DNA from: Bizionia myxarmorum
Lineage (GTDB): Bacteria > Bacteroidota > Bacteroidia > Flavobacteriales > Flavobacteriaceae
NCBI RefSeq assembly: GCF_008086205.1
Contig: NZ_VSKK01000004.1
Location: 124,001-188,000, forward strand
Direction of reading: 5' to 3'
DNA: 64,000 nt
The position numbers were made by a program, and so were the translations under genes. Shown here piece by piece: positions 10,116-18,578 of the stretch (its first letter is position 1; each line of letters begins with the position of its first letter). The notes beneath the pieces are model-generated. The model saw nothing but the letters and a program-made list of their open reading frames with translations. It had not been told where the DNA came from and did no database searches.

Positions 10116-10620
10116 TTAAAAGTATAAAAATCATAATATGCAGTTGCGTTATGGCCATGAGACTGTTCTAAATGGTCCATTTTAATTCAGATAATTAAAT
10201 TCTTATTAAAAATTAAGGTACACTATTAAAAGTGGATTCTTCTTACTTTTTCAACTTAATAAAAATTAGCATAAGAACCCAAAATCATATTCTTGAAATA
10301 TTCCTCACACTATTGATTATGCATACCTTAAAAGGGTGTAATAAGTCACTTAAAACCTAATAAATTCATTTAAAATCTATTAATATTTTAACAGAATCAG
10401 AGATTTTATTAAATCAAAATTGGTTACAGGGAATTAAATCACCATATTTCAAAGTTATTGGAAATTAATAAATTGGAGAATGATTTATATCATATAAAAT
10501 GTTACATATAATCTATTCCTTTAACAGGAAATAAAATTGATTTTGATAGTATTTAATCACACTTTCACTTCCTTATTAGTTCCAATTAAATTCTAATTAT
10601 AAAAAATCACATTCATTACT
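10116..10620. other. Intergenic region, 505 bases, between divergent mlaE and L,D-transpeptidase genes
   Basis: Very AT-rich with no open frame of note and no hairpin I would call a terminator. It must hold two divergent promoters, but no clean TAnnTTTG box could be assigned to either gene. Confidence 0.5.
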
Positions 10621-11571
10621 ATGAAATACATTGTCCTTCTGCTCCTTTCTTTACTAATGTTAAGTTGTCAAAATAACACTAAAAAAAATAATGAGGATTC
10701 TGAAATCCAAATCGATGAAACAGAAACTAATATAAATGAAACGGTTTTAAAAAGACCGATAGAAATAGTTATGGACAAAGACGTTCCTATAAAAAACTAC
10801 TTTAAATGGATGGATAGCATCGTTGCGGACCATAATGCACATAAAAATTATCTAATTGACGAGTATCTAATTGTTCATAATAATAAATGGATTATTGACA
10901 CCTTGGCACATACGGACTATTATTATTTGATGGATAAAGGAATTTTTAACGAAGATTCACAAGCCTTAATCGCACTAAAAAAAGATCAGATTCTTGTAAT
11001 TCCTGATTCTTTAGAAACCCAGCAATTAAAAACGGAACTTGAAAACACAAGTATAGAACTAAACATTCCAGAATTTCGACTGCGCATTATTCAAAATGAA
11101 ATGGAATTGTATAAATTTCCTGTGCGTGTAGGTAAAGTTGGAAAGCGCTATTTAGCAATGGCTAAAGCTGATGTTGATATGAGAACCAAACCTGGGATAG
11201 GCGAAATTATTCGCGTTAATAAAAATCCTGTTTACAAGAATCCTCAAAACAATAAAAGATATTTTAGAACAAATCGTGACGATGGCAAAAACACCGCTCT
11301 ACCAGCAATTCCTTGGATAGAACCTTCTATAAACGGCCGTAGTCTTGGTCAACTCATTCATCCAACCACTAATTTAGCAACTTTGGAAAAAGCATCCTCT
11401 AATGGCTGTGTGGGTTTACGAGAATCGGATGCGTGGATTGTATATTATTATGCGCCTTTAGGAACAAAAGTGGTTTTCAAATATGAATTACAAGGAACCA
11501 ATGATTTAGGTGAAAGGGTTGAATTCAATGATATTTATCCCGGCTTTGCAAATAGAACTCAAGCTTTTTAA
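10621..11571 (+). CDS. L,D-transpeptidase (YkuD) lipoprotein
   Basis: Probable peptidoglycan cross-linking enzyme of the periplasm, 316 residues. It begins with a lipoprotein signal (LLLLSLLMLSC, lipid-acceptor Cys16) and an Asn/Glu-rich linker. The YkuD catalytic domain spans about residues 140-290: LRIIQNEMELYKFPVRVGK, then the catalytic His in GQLIHPTTN and the nucleophilic Cys in SSNGCVGLRESDAW. The usual SHGC before the nucleophile reads SNGC here. The protein is monocistronic. The family assignment is firm; whether it makes 3-3 cross-links or anchors proteins cannot be told from sequence. Confidence 0.88.
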   Translation: MKYIVLLLLSLLMLSCQNNTKKNNEDSEIQIDETETNINETVLKRPIEIVMDKDVPIKNYFKWMDSIVADHNAHKNYLIDEYLIVHNNKWIIDTLAHTDYYYLMDKGIFNEDSQALIALKKDQILVIPDSLETQQLKTELENTSIELNIPEFRLRIIQNEMELYKFPVRVGKVGKRYLAMAKADVDMRTKPGIGEIIRVNKNPVYKNPQNNKRYFRTNRDDGKNTALPAIPWIEPSINGRSLGQLIHPTTNLATLEKASSNGCVGLRESDAWIVYYYAPLGTKVVFKYELQGTNDLGERVEFNDIYPGFANRTQAF

Positions 11572-11786
11572 ATGACAGCTGTTTAGATTTGAAACCTTAT
11601 TGAACACCCAGTATTAATGGATGGCTATTTATATTAAAAACACCCGTTAAAATTAAATTTTATTGAGTTAAAAATTTAATTATAAAACAAAGTTGTCACG
11701 CGTTACATTTCATAATTTAGAATCTCTAAAAATTTCATGAAATTTATAGAACTCAACTAGAATCGGAACTAACTTGGTCCGTACCG

Positions 11787-11794
11787 TACTTTTG
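11787..11794 (+). promoter_or_regulatory. Bacteroidota -7 box TACTTTTG
   Basis: Fits TAnnTTTG and lies 25 bases before the ATG at 11819. An ATG at 11795 or a TTG at 11774 would sit at or before this box, so it supports 11819 as the true topoisomerase start. Confidence 0.55.
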
Positions 11795-11818
11795 ATGTCT
11801 AAATTAAAAGGAAAAATA

Positions 11819-12892
11819 ATGAATAGCGCCAAACAAAATTTAAAGTTACTAATACAACATCCTGAAGAAGTAATTTCTCAATACGACCTCGTGTATGTTA
11901 ACCAAGATCATTTAAGCATTCAAAGACAAAAATGTGGTAAAGGATTTACCTATCGTCTAAAAAGTAAACCTATAGATAAAGCCAAACATTTAACGAGAAT
12001 TAAAAGTTTAGTCATTCCGCCAGCATGGAAAAACGTTGAAATATGTCTGTTAAGCAATGGCCATATTCAAGCGGTTGGTATTGATGATAAAAACAGGAAA
12101 CAATATATTTACCATGCGAATTGGTTAAAAATTAGAAATCAGACCAAATTTTACAAAATGACAGCTTTTGGTGCGCAATTACCAAAAATCCGTGAGCAAG
12201 TGGACAAGGATTTAGATCAGAAAGGTTGGCCGAAATCTAAAATTATTGCTTTGGTTATACGGCTGATGGAAGAAACTCATATTAGAATTGGCAATGAACA
12301 ATATGCCAAACGGAATCAATCTTACGGGCTTTCTACCTTCAAAAAAAGACATGTTAAGATGCATGATAAGGTGCTTAAATTTGAATTTACGGGCAAAAAA
12401 GGTGTTAAACATGCCATTACTTTAAAGAATAAAAAACTTATTAAATTAATTAGTAAATGTGAAGAAATTCCAGGCTGGGATCTTTTTAAATACCAAGATG
12501 ATTCTGGTGAAAAGCATAGTATTGAAAGTGATATGATTAACAAATATGTCCAAGCCATTTCCGATGAGATATTCACAGCCAAAGATTTTAGAACTTGGGG
12601 TGCATCCATCGTCTTTTTAGAAATGTTGACTGAATTGGATATTGTTGAAACTGAAAAAGAATTAGATAAAAATATAGTAAACGCATTGGATACAACGGCA
12701 AAAGCTTTGGGAAACACAAGAAGTGTTTGCCGAGATTATTATGTGCATCCACATCTAGTAGATTCTTATAAAAAAGGGAGCTTAACCAAATCTTTTAAAA
12801 AGATAAAAGAAAATACGGAGAATACGGATTTTCTTTCGTCAACAGAACAGGAATTTCTAAAAATAATAAAAAATTACAAACCTGATAATTAG
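11819..12892 (+). CDS. DNA topoisomerase IB (viral-like)
   Basis: Relaxes supercoils through a 3'-phosphotyrosyl intermediate. 357 residues from the chosen ATG. Family landmarks, in order: N-terminal VIPPAWKNVEICLLSNGHIQA; AVGIDDKNRKQYIYH; the first catalytic Arg in THIRIGNEQYAKRNQSYGL; the Lys in FEFTGKKGVKH; the second Arg in AKDFRTWGASI; and the nucleophilic Tyr in NTRSVCRDYYVHPHLV. The start at 11819 is preferred over 11774 (TTG) and 11795 because a promoter box ends at 11794. Poxvirus-like topoisomerase IB genes are widespread in bacteria and often transferred. No operon partner. Confidence 0.92.
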   Translation: MNSAKQNLKLLIQHPEEVISQYDLVYVNQDHLSIQRQKCGKGFTYRLKSKPIDKAKHLTRIKSLVIPPAWKNVEICLLSNGHIQAVGIDDKNRKQYIYHANWLKIRNQTKFYKMTAFGAQLPKIREQVDKDLDQKGWPKSKIIALVIRLMEETHIRIGNEQYAKRNQSYGLSTFKKRHVKMHDKVLKFEFTGKKGVKHAITLKNKKLIKLISKCEEIPGWDLFKYQDDSGEKHSIESDMINKYVQAISDEIFTAKDFRTWGASIVFLEMLTELDIVETEKELDKNIVNALDTTAKALGNTRSVCRDYYVHPHLVDSYKKGSLTKSFKKIKENTENTDFLSSTEQEFLKIIKNYKPDN

Positions 12893-12940
12893 TTGTTAGT
12901 TTGAAGGATTTTATATTAATAAATTATTTGAAGAAGTTTT

Positions 12941-13137
12941 GGAAAATTTAAAAATATTCCAATTATTATTTATTCTACCCCATCTTCAGAAAAGTACATT
13001 AAAGATACATTTGACCTCGGCGCCAGTGTTAATATAAAAACCTAATTACTTTTCAGATTTAAAAAATGTAATATTTAATGTGTTGGGAAAATAAAGTTAT
13101 GAAATTGAATAAGCATCAATTTTTATTCACGATATAA
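12941..13137 (+). pseudogene. Remnant of a CheY-like response regulator (C-terminal half, two frameshifts)
   Basis: Three frames, read in turn, give the end of a receiver domain: KFKNIPIIIYSTPSSEKYIK followed by DTFDLGASVNIK (12944-13042), then KPNYFSDLKNVIFNVL (13039-13086), then WENKVMKLNKHQFLF to a TAA at 13135. The IYST segment, the Lys-Pro pair and the KLNKHQFLF-type tail are typical of small single-domain flavobacterial response regulators. The phosphate-accepting Asp and all of the N-terminal half are missing. This is a dead fragment, not a gene too short to call. Confidence 0.72.
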
Positions 13138-13235
13138 AAGCTTCTGAAATTTTTAAGAACTATTTCTTCAAAGATTATTGATGCATTAAGAAGATATAAA
13201 TCGCTAAATTACAGAAATACTCATATTCCAATATA

Positions 13236-13598
13236 TTGAAGCAACTTGTGACGCATTTAAAAAACATATTAGCATTTAGTTTAGTGACATTGGTAGTCTC
13301 CTTTATTAACGTATCATGTATTCAAGAAAAAAGTGAAGAAGTCACTACAGTGAATAATTCAAAAGGTTATACATCGTCTTTATTTAATATTGGTGAATCC
13401 TTATTCCATGAAAATTGCGGCATGTGTCATTTAGTGGAAAAACAGCCCGTAGGAAAAGCTTTAAATGCCTTTACTAAAAGCTTAAATAAAAATCAATTGT
13501 TTAAACTTTTGACTGATGGCAAGGCACATCCTGTTATGAAAATTTCCGAAAAAGAAGCTGAAGCCTTAAGTGTATTTATCAATAAAAGAGAGCCATAA
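13236..13598 (+). CDS. Small c-type cytochrome lipoprotein
   Basis: A 120-residue exported monoheme cytochrome. The N-terminal hydrophobic segment ends in a likely lipobox (FINVSC), so the protein is probably membrane-tethered in the periplasm. The heme motif is CGMCH (in FHENCGMCHLVE), and Met in HPVMKIS is the probable sixth ligand. The frame opens with TTG at 13236; GTG at 13248 is an equally plausible start, giving MTHLKNILAFSL. It is a single gene upstream of aconitase. The redox partner is not evident. Confidence 0.8.
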   Translation: MKQLVTHLKNILAFSLVTLVVSFINVSCIQEKSEEVTTVNNSKGYTSSLFNIGESLFHENCGMCHLVEKQPVGKALNAFTKSLNKNQLFKLLTDGKAHPVMKISEKEAEALSVFINKREP

Positions 13599-13778
13599 AT
13601 ACACCAAATATTTATTTTGAAGTACTTCAAAAGTAAAATTTCCCTGCTAATTAACCTTCTAAACATCCTATCCAATTTCTTAAAATTAAACCATGTTTAA
13701 AAATTTTAAAATTGCAAGACAAATAATTGTTAATGAGGTTAAATAGTCCGAAATTAGAGTTTCAAAACTTTAATTATC

Positions 13779-16565
13779 ATGGACAAAGATATATACCACA
13801 TAAAAAAATCGCTTAACATAAACGGAAAAGAAAGCCATTATTTTAGTTTAGTAGAACTTCAAAAGCAAGGTCATCATATTTCCAAGATGCCTTTTTCTAT
13901 TAGAATTTTATTAGAAAATGCCCTTCGAAATTATGACGATTTCGCCGTTACTAAAGAAAACATAGAAACCTTATTACATTGGAAACCCGAAGGATCAGAT
14001 AAGGATATTCCCTTTAAACCAGCCCGTGTTTTAATGCAAGATTTCACAGGTGTTCCCGCTGTTGTGGATATTGCTGCGCTGCGTGCTGAAGTGGCACGAA
14101 AAGGTAAAAACCCAGATAGTATTAATCCGCTTATTCCTGTAGATTTGGTAATTGACCACTCGGTACAAGTGGATTATTTCGGAACAGATTACGCTTACCA
14201 GCGTAATATAGACGAAGAATACAAACGGAATCAAGAGCGCTATCAATTTTTAAAATGGGCACAAAATTCTTTTGATAATTTTACGGTTGTACCACCAGGA
14301 ATGGGAATTTGTCATCAAATAAATTTAGAGTATCTATCAAAAGGTGTTATTGAACGTAATGGCGAAATTTTCCCAGATTCATTAGTCGGCACAGATAGTC
14401 ACACGCCTATGGTTAACGGAATTGGTGTGGTAGCTTGGGGCGTTGGTGGAATAGAAGCTGAAGCTGCCATTTTAGGTCAGCCGCTTTATTTTATTATGCC
14501 TGAAGTTATAGGACTAAAGCTTACAGGAAAACTGCCATTAGGTTCTACGGCTACCGATTTAGTTTTAACGATTGCTAATTTGCTGCGAAAACGCGGTGTA
14601 GTTGGTAAATTTGTTGAAGTGTTTGGTCCTGGTTTAGATTATCTTTCCGTACCAGACCGTGCGACTATTGGCAATATGTCGCCAGAATTTGGAAGCACCA
14701 TTACCTACTTCCCAATTGACGATAAAACTCTAGAATACATGCGCTTGAGTAATCGTTCGGAAGCGCAAATTAATTTGGTAGAAACCTATTGTAAAGCCAA
14801 TATGTTGTGGCGCGAAAATGAAAGCGAAATAACCTATACTGACGTTGTGGAACTGGATGTTTCTAGCATTGTACCAACTGTTGCCGGACCAAAACGTCCG
14901 CAAGACAAAATATTATTAAAGGATTTTAAAAATAAATTTATTGATCTTTTAGATGATTCTTTCGATAGAAAATACATTTCACAAAAAGATCGGGAAATTG
15001 AAAAATCCATTACGCGTTTTGACAATGAAGGTGGCGATTTACCAGTTCCGGAACCCAAATCAAAACCACAAAAACCAGAAACTGAAACTAAAGAAAAAGA
15101 TGGTTTAAAAACGGTCTGGATTACCCGTGGACAAGAAAAATTTATGTTGTCTGACGGCGCTGTAGCCATTGCTGCCATTACATCTTGCACCAATACTTCT
15201 AATCCATTTGTTATGGTTGGCGCTGGTTTAGTGGCCAAAAAAGCCAGAGAGCACGGCCTTGATGTAAAACCTTGGGTTAAAACCTCCTTGGCGCCAGGAT
15301 CCAAAGTAGTGACAGATTATTTAGAAAAAGCTGATTTAATGAAGGATTTTGAGGCACTCCGATTCCATTTGGCAGGTTACGGCTGTACGTCTTGCATTGG
15401 TAATTCCGGTCCGCTTCCGCAGCAAATTTCTAAAGCTATAGATGAACATAACTTGGTGGTAACTTCTGTGCTTTCGGGTAACCGGAATTTTGAAGCGCGT
15501 ATCCATCCACAGGTTAAAATGAACTTTTTAATGTCGCCTATGTTAGTCGTTGCTTATGCTATTGCTGGTCGTGTGGATATTGATTTAATTAACGAACCTA
15601 TTAGTTATGACATCAATCAAGAACCCGTGTACCTTAAAGATATTTGGCCTTCAGACGATGAAATTAATGCTGTTTTAAGCCAAGTTTTATCACCTTTAGA
15701 CTTTAAGAAAAATTATGATGAAATATTTGAAGGCAATGAAATTTGGAGACATTTAGAAATTCCGAAAGGCAAACTTTATGATTGGGATAAAAGCTCAACC
15801 TATATTAAAGAGATTCCATTTTTTAAAGGAATTTCTGATGAACCAGAACCACTTCAAAATATAGAAAACGCGAAAGCATTATTGGTTTTGGGCGACAGTA
15901 TAACGACGGATCATATTTCGCCTGCAGGCGCTTTTAATGAAAAATCGGCAGCTGGAAAATACTTGCTTTCTAAAGGTGTAGCTAAAGCCGATTTCAACTC
16001 TTACGGATCTAGAAGAGGGAATGATGAAGTTATGGTGCGTGGCACATTTGCCAATGTAAGAATTAAGAATAAATTAGCGGAACAGGAAGGTGGCTTCACC
16101 AAATACCTTCCAACGGGCGAAGAAATGACGGTTTTTGAAGCTTCCGAAAAATACAGAGAAAGCAATACGCCTTTAGTCGTTTTAGTAGGGAAGGAATATG
16201 GAAGTGGCTCCTCACGAGATTGGGCTGCCAAAGGCACATTTTTATTGGGCGTTAAAGCAGTTTTAGCTGAAAGTTATGAACGTATTCACCGAAGCAATTT
16301 AGTGGGATTAGGTGTTCTTCCATTAGAATACAAAAATGGAGAAACGGCCGATAGTTTAGGAATTGTGGGCACTGAAAGTTTTACTATTTCTGGTATTTCG
16401 GAAAATTTGAAACCCTTGAAAGAAGTAGTAGTTACAGCAACCAATAAAGAAGGTAAACAGATTCAGTTTAATGCCATTGCGCGTTTAGATTCAGCCATAG
16501 AAATTGAATATTACCGCAATGGCGGTATTTTACAATATGTATTACGCCAGTTCTTGAAAGCATAA
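13779..16565 (+). CDS. acnA: Aconitate hydratase AcnA
   Basis: Interconverts citrate and isocitrate in the TCA cycle. At 928 residues it is the AcnA/IRP type, with the swivel domain at the C-terminus. Visible family sequence: GTDSHTPMVNGIGVVAWGVG; cluster-ligand cysteines in SCTNTSNP and GCTSCIGNSGP; LGDSITTDHISPAG; and YGSGSSRDWAAKG. An acidic/Pro-Lys linker (about residues 415-440, EPKSKPQKPETETKEKD) is longer than usual. Monocistronic and followed by a strong hairpin terminator. Confidence 0.96.
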   Translation: MDKDIYHIKKSLNINGKESHYFSLVELQKQGHHISKMPFSIRILLENALRNYDDFAVTKENIETLLHWKPEGSDKDIPFKPARVLMQDFTGVPAVVDIAALRAEVARKGKNPDSINPLIPVDLVIDHSVQVDYFGTDYAYQRNIDEEYKRNQERYQFLKWAQNSFDNFTVVPPGMGICHQINLEYLSKGVIERNGEIFPDSLVGTDSHTPMVNGIGVVAWGVGGIEAEAAILGQPLYFIMPEVIGLKLTGKLPLGSTATDLVLTIANLLRKRGVVGKFVEVFGPGLDYLSVPDRATIGNMSPEFGSTITYFPIDDKTLEYMRLSNRSEAQINLVETYCKANMLWRENESEITYTDVVELDVSSIVPTVAGPKRPQDKILLKDFKNKFIDLLDDSFDRKYISQKDREIEKSITRFDNEGGDLPVPEPKSKPQKPETETKEKDGLKTVWITRGQEKFMLSDGAVAIAAITSCTNTSNPFVMVGAGLVAKKAREHGLDVKPWVKTSLAPGSKVVTDYLEKADLMKDFEALRFHLAGYGCTSCIGNSGPLPQQISKAIDEHNLVVTSVLSGNRNFEARIHPQVKMNFLMSPMLVVAYAIAGRVDIDLINEPISYDINQEPVYLKDIWPSDDEINAVLSQVLSPLDFKKNYDEIFEGNEIWRHLEIPKGKLYDWDKSSTYIKEIPFFKGISDEPEPLQNIENAKALLVLGDSITTDHISPAGAFNEKSAAGKYLLSKGVAKADFNSYGSRRGNDEVMVRGTFANVRIKNKLAEQEGGFTKYLPTGEEMTVFEASEKYRESNTPLVVLVGKEYGSGSSRDWAAKGTFLLGVKAVLAESYERIHRSNLVGLGVLPLEYKNGETADSLGIVGTESFTISGISENLKPLKEVVVTATNKEGKQIQFNAIARLDSAIEIEYYRNGGILQYVLRQFLKA

Positions 16566-16661
16566 TTTTATTTAATAACAGCAAATTAAGATTAATACTT
16601 GAGACTGAATATAATTGACTAAATATTTCAGTTTTCAAACTGCAGAAGCAATTCTTCTTAT

Positions 16662-16695
16662 AAACAACCTCTTCTAGTTCCAGAAGAGGTTGTTT
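16662..16695 (+). terminator. Intrinsic terminator after acnA
   Basis: A perfect 14-bp stem, AAACAACCTCTTCT against AGAAGAGGTTGTTT, with a 6-base loop and a short T-rich tail. It lies 97 bases after the acnA stop. The rest of the 304-base gap before 16870 shows nothing else. Confidence 0.85.
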
Positions 16696-16869
16696 GGTTT
16701 ACTATACCAACTGTTTTAACAAAATTTTAATTCGGATCGTTTTATCCTAATTAAATAAATGATTAAATTTGGTTAGAAGCAAACATCTTTAAAAGTGCAT
16801 AGTTAGCATGAAATATTATTAAGTCGATATGCACTTTAAGAAATTTTCAAAACTTAAAATTTACCTATT

Positions 16870-17292
16870 ATGAAACGTACAGCAAATGCCGTTTGGAGCG
16901 GAAATTTAAAAGAAGGCGAAGGAAACATAACCACACAAAGTGGTGTATTAAAAGATGCTCAATATTGTTTTAATAGCCGATTTGGCAAAGGGGAAAGCAC
17001 AAACCCCGATGAACTTTTAGCAGCAGCGCATTCAGGATGTTTTGCTATGGCATTGAGTATGATTTTAGGTAAAGAAGGCTTTACCGCAGATTCTTTAGAT
17101 GTGACGAGCACTATAAGCATGGATGTGGATAAGCTTGAAATTACAAGTTCTAACCTCGTTTTAAAGGCAAAAATCCCCAATATTAGTCAAGAAAAATTCA
17201 TGGAATGTGCCCAAGCAGCAAAAAGTGGCTGCCCAGTTAGTAAAGCTTTAAGCATAAAAATAAATCTTGATGCCACTTTAATAAACTCATAA
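16870..17292 (+). CDS. OsmC/Ohr-family peroxiredoxin
   Basis: Thiol-dependent peroxidase acting on organic peroxides, 140 residues, the usual length. The two redox cysteines are in place: Cys in AAHSGCFAMALSMIL and Cys in AAKSGCPVSKAL. The opening KRTANAVWSGNLKEGEGNI is typical of the OsmC subfamily. It lies 12 bases upstream of an AhpD-like gene in the same direction, so the two are probably co-transcribed and work together in peroxide defence. Confidence 0.92.
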   Translation: MKRTANAVWSGNLKEGEGNITTQSGVLKDAQYCFNSRFGKGESTNPDELLAAAHSGCFAMALSMILGKEGFTADSLDVTSTISMDVDKLEITSSNLVLKAKIPNISQEKFMECAQAAKSGCPVSKALSIKINLDATLINS

Positions 17293-17304
17293 ATTACAGA
17301 AAAA

Positions 17305-17640
17305 ATGAAAGATCAAAAAAACATGTATCCGGAAGCCACACGAGAAAGTGCTGAAAAGAAAGCCGCTTTAGCGCCAAAACAAATAGAAGCTTGGCGAAAC
17401 TTTAGTAATGCCGTTTTCAAAGAAGGTGTTTTAGACGAAAAAACAAAACAACTTATTGCTGTGGCTGTTGCCCACGTGACGCAATGTCCATATTGCATAA
17501 AAGCCCATACGCCACAAGCATTGCGCAAAGGTGCAAGCAAAGAGGAAATTATGGAAGCTATTTGGGTTGCTTCTGAAATGCGTGCTGGCGCCGCTTATGC
17601 TCATGCTACTTTAGCCATGGAAGAAATGGATAAGTTTTAA
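17305..17640 (+). CDS. Carboxymuconolactone decarboxylase/AhpD-family protein
   Basis: A 111-residue alkylhydroperoxidase-D-like protein. The redox motif is complete: CPYC in THVTQCPYCIKAHTPQAL, with the catalytic His three residues after the second Cys. The following ALRKGASKEEIMEAIWVA is the family helix pair. As the second gene of an operon with OsmC, 12 bases apart, it may act as electron donor or companion peroxidase. No cofactor site. Confidence 0.9.
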   Translation: MKDQKNMYPEATRESAEKKAALAPKQIEAWRNFSNAVFKEGVLDEKTKQLIAVAVAHVTQCPYCIKAHTPQALRKGASKEEIMEAIWVASEMRAGAAYAHATLAMEEMDKF

Positions 17641-17742
17641 ATTAAGATGAATTTAGAATTTAGGCGACTATAAATCAGATGGCCTTGTGCAATTTTCCAG
17701 ATAAATTCTTAAATAACAAAAACATCAAAAAACTGAAATAGT

Positions 17743-18062
17743 ATGGATATTGTAAAAACCATTGTCGCTTTTTTTTTAAAAAACCAGAAGCAGAAACCGT
17801 GAATCAGGCTCCCGAAGGTGTTTGCTCCTTATGCTGGGGATATCAAGAGTATAACGGGAAAATAAGAAAGCTATTTAAGGACAAGCAAGTGGATGTAAAT
17901 AATCATAAAGATTCCTATATGCTGATTCAAAATTTCATTAAGGAACATGTGGACGGTTATCATATTAAAGATGATGTAGTTCATGTATGTCCCAATTGCA
18001 GCGAATTAGAATCTGGAAAGGATAGAATTACAAAATATCCACCACCGAAAAATCAAAATTAA
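17743..18062 (+). pseudogene. Small two-CxxC protein of the flavobacterial CWG family, frameshifted at a T9 tract
   Basis: From ATG 17743 the frame reads MDIVKTIVAFFLKNQKQKP and stops at 17800. If one T is added to (or two removed from) the run of nine T at 17769-17777, it continues as KKPEAETVNQAPEGVCSLCW and onward to TAA at 18060-18062. The downstream part has two metal-type knuckles (CSLC and CPNC) and resembles small flavobacterial proteins that begin with an amphipathic helix followed by APEGLCPNCWG. Reading it from the in-frame GTG at 17799 would lose that helix. The T9-A6 tract could be a sequencing error, a phase-variable site, or a place for transcriptional slippage. Function unknown. 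Confidence 0.6.
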
Positions 18063-18261
18063 TTTGAAAACCGCTGTTAAGCATCTTCTTTCTAAAGCCA
18101 TAAAAAAAAATCCACACAGCTTTTTACCAAAAAATAACGGGATTTATAAATCAATAAAACCCAATATTGCCTGCAATAAAATAGTTTGCAATAGGAATGC
18201 TTTTAAAAAATGGTCAAGAAAAACAAAAACGCCACTCGAGAGTATAACTTAAAAAAAAGCT

Positions 18262-18484
18262 ACCGATTATAACTTTTCAGCCAATACTGTGTCAATAGGA
18301 TCATATAATGGATAAGTGCAAATGGCTTTTAGAAGTTAATGGCATCCAAGTTTCCAATTTTTCAAAAAATGACTTATTTGAATTTTGGATTATGTCTTGG
18401 CCTGAATTTATAAAAGAAGATACATTGAACATGATCATTTCACAACAAGGAAAAAATCAAGAACTCGTTTTAACAAAAAAATAA
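18262..18484 (+). pseudogene. Remnant of a PDZ-like C-terminus
   Basis: Two adjoining frames give protein-like text. The first is TDYNFSANTVSIGSYNG (18262-18312). The second, one base out of step, is KWLLEVNGIQVSNFSKNDLF and onward, ending in NQELVLTKK with a TAA at 18482. EVNGIQVSNF followed by GKNQELVLTKK is how PDZ domains of Bacteroidota secreted proteases often end. An ATG at 18308 opens 58 codons, but the product would lack a complete domain. Best read as the tail of a lost gene. The preceding 18064-18252 frame is not convincing. Confidence 0.45.
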
Positions 18485-18578
18485 CTATATAACAGTTCAA
18501 CCCAAGCGTAATCTAGACCTTAACCCTTTCAAGAAAATTCTAATTAACGTACCTTGCGGTCTATTATAAATTGACATT

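Noticed and set aside
18064-18252. 62-codon frame starting with TTG, Lys/Asn-rich
   Set aside because: No recognisable family, starts within a base or two of the previous stop, and lies between two damaged genes. Probably non-coding or debris.
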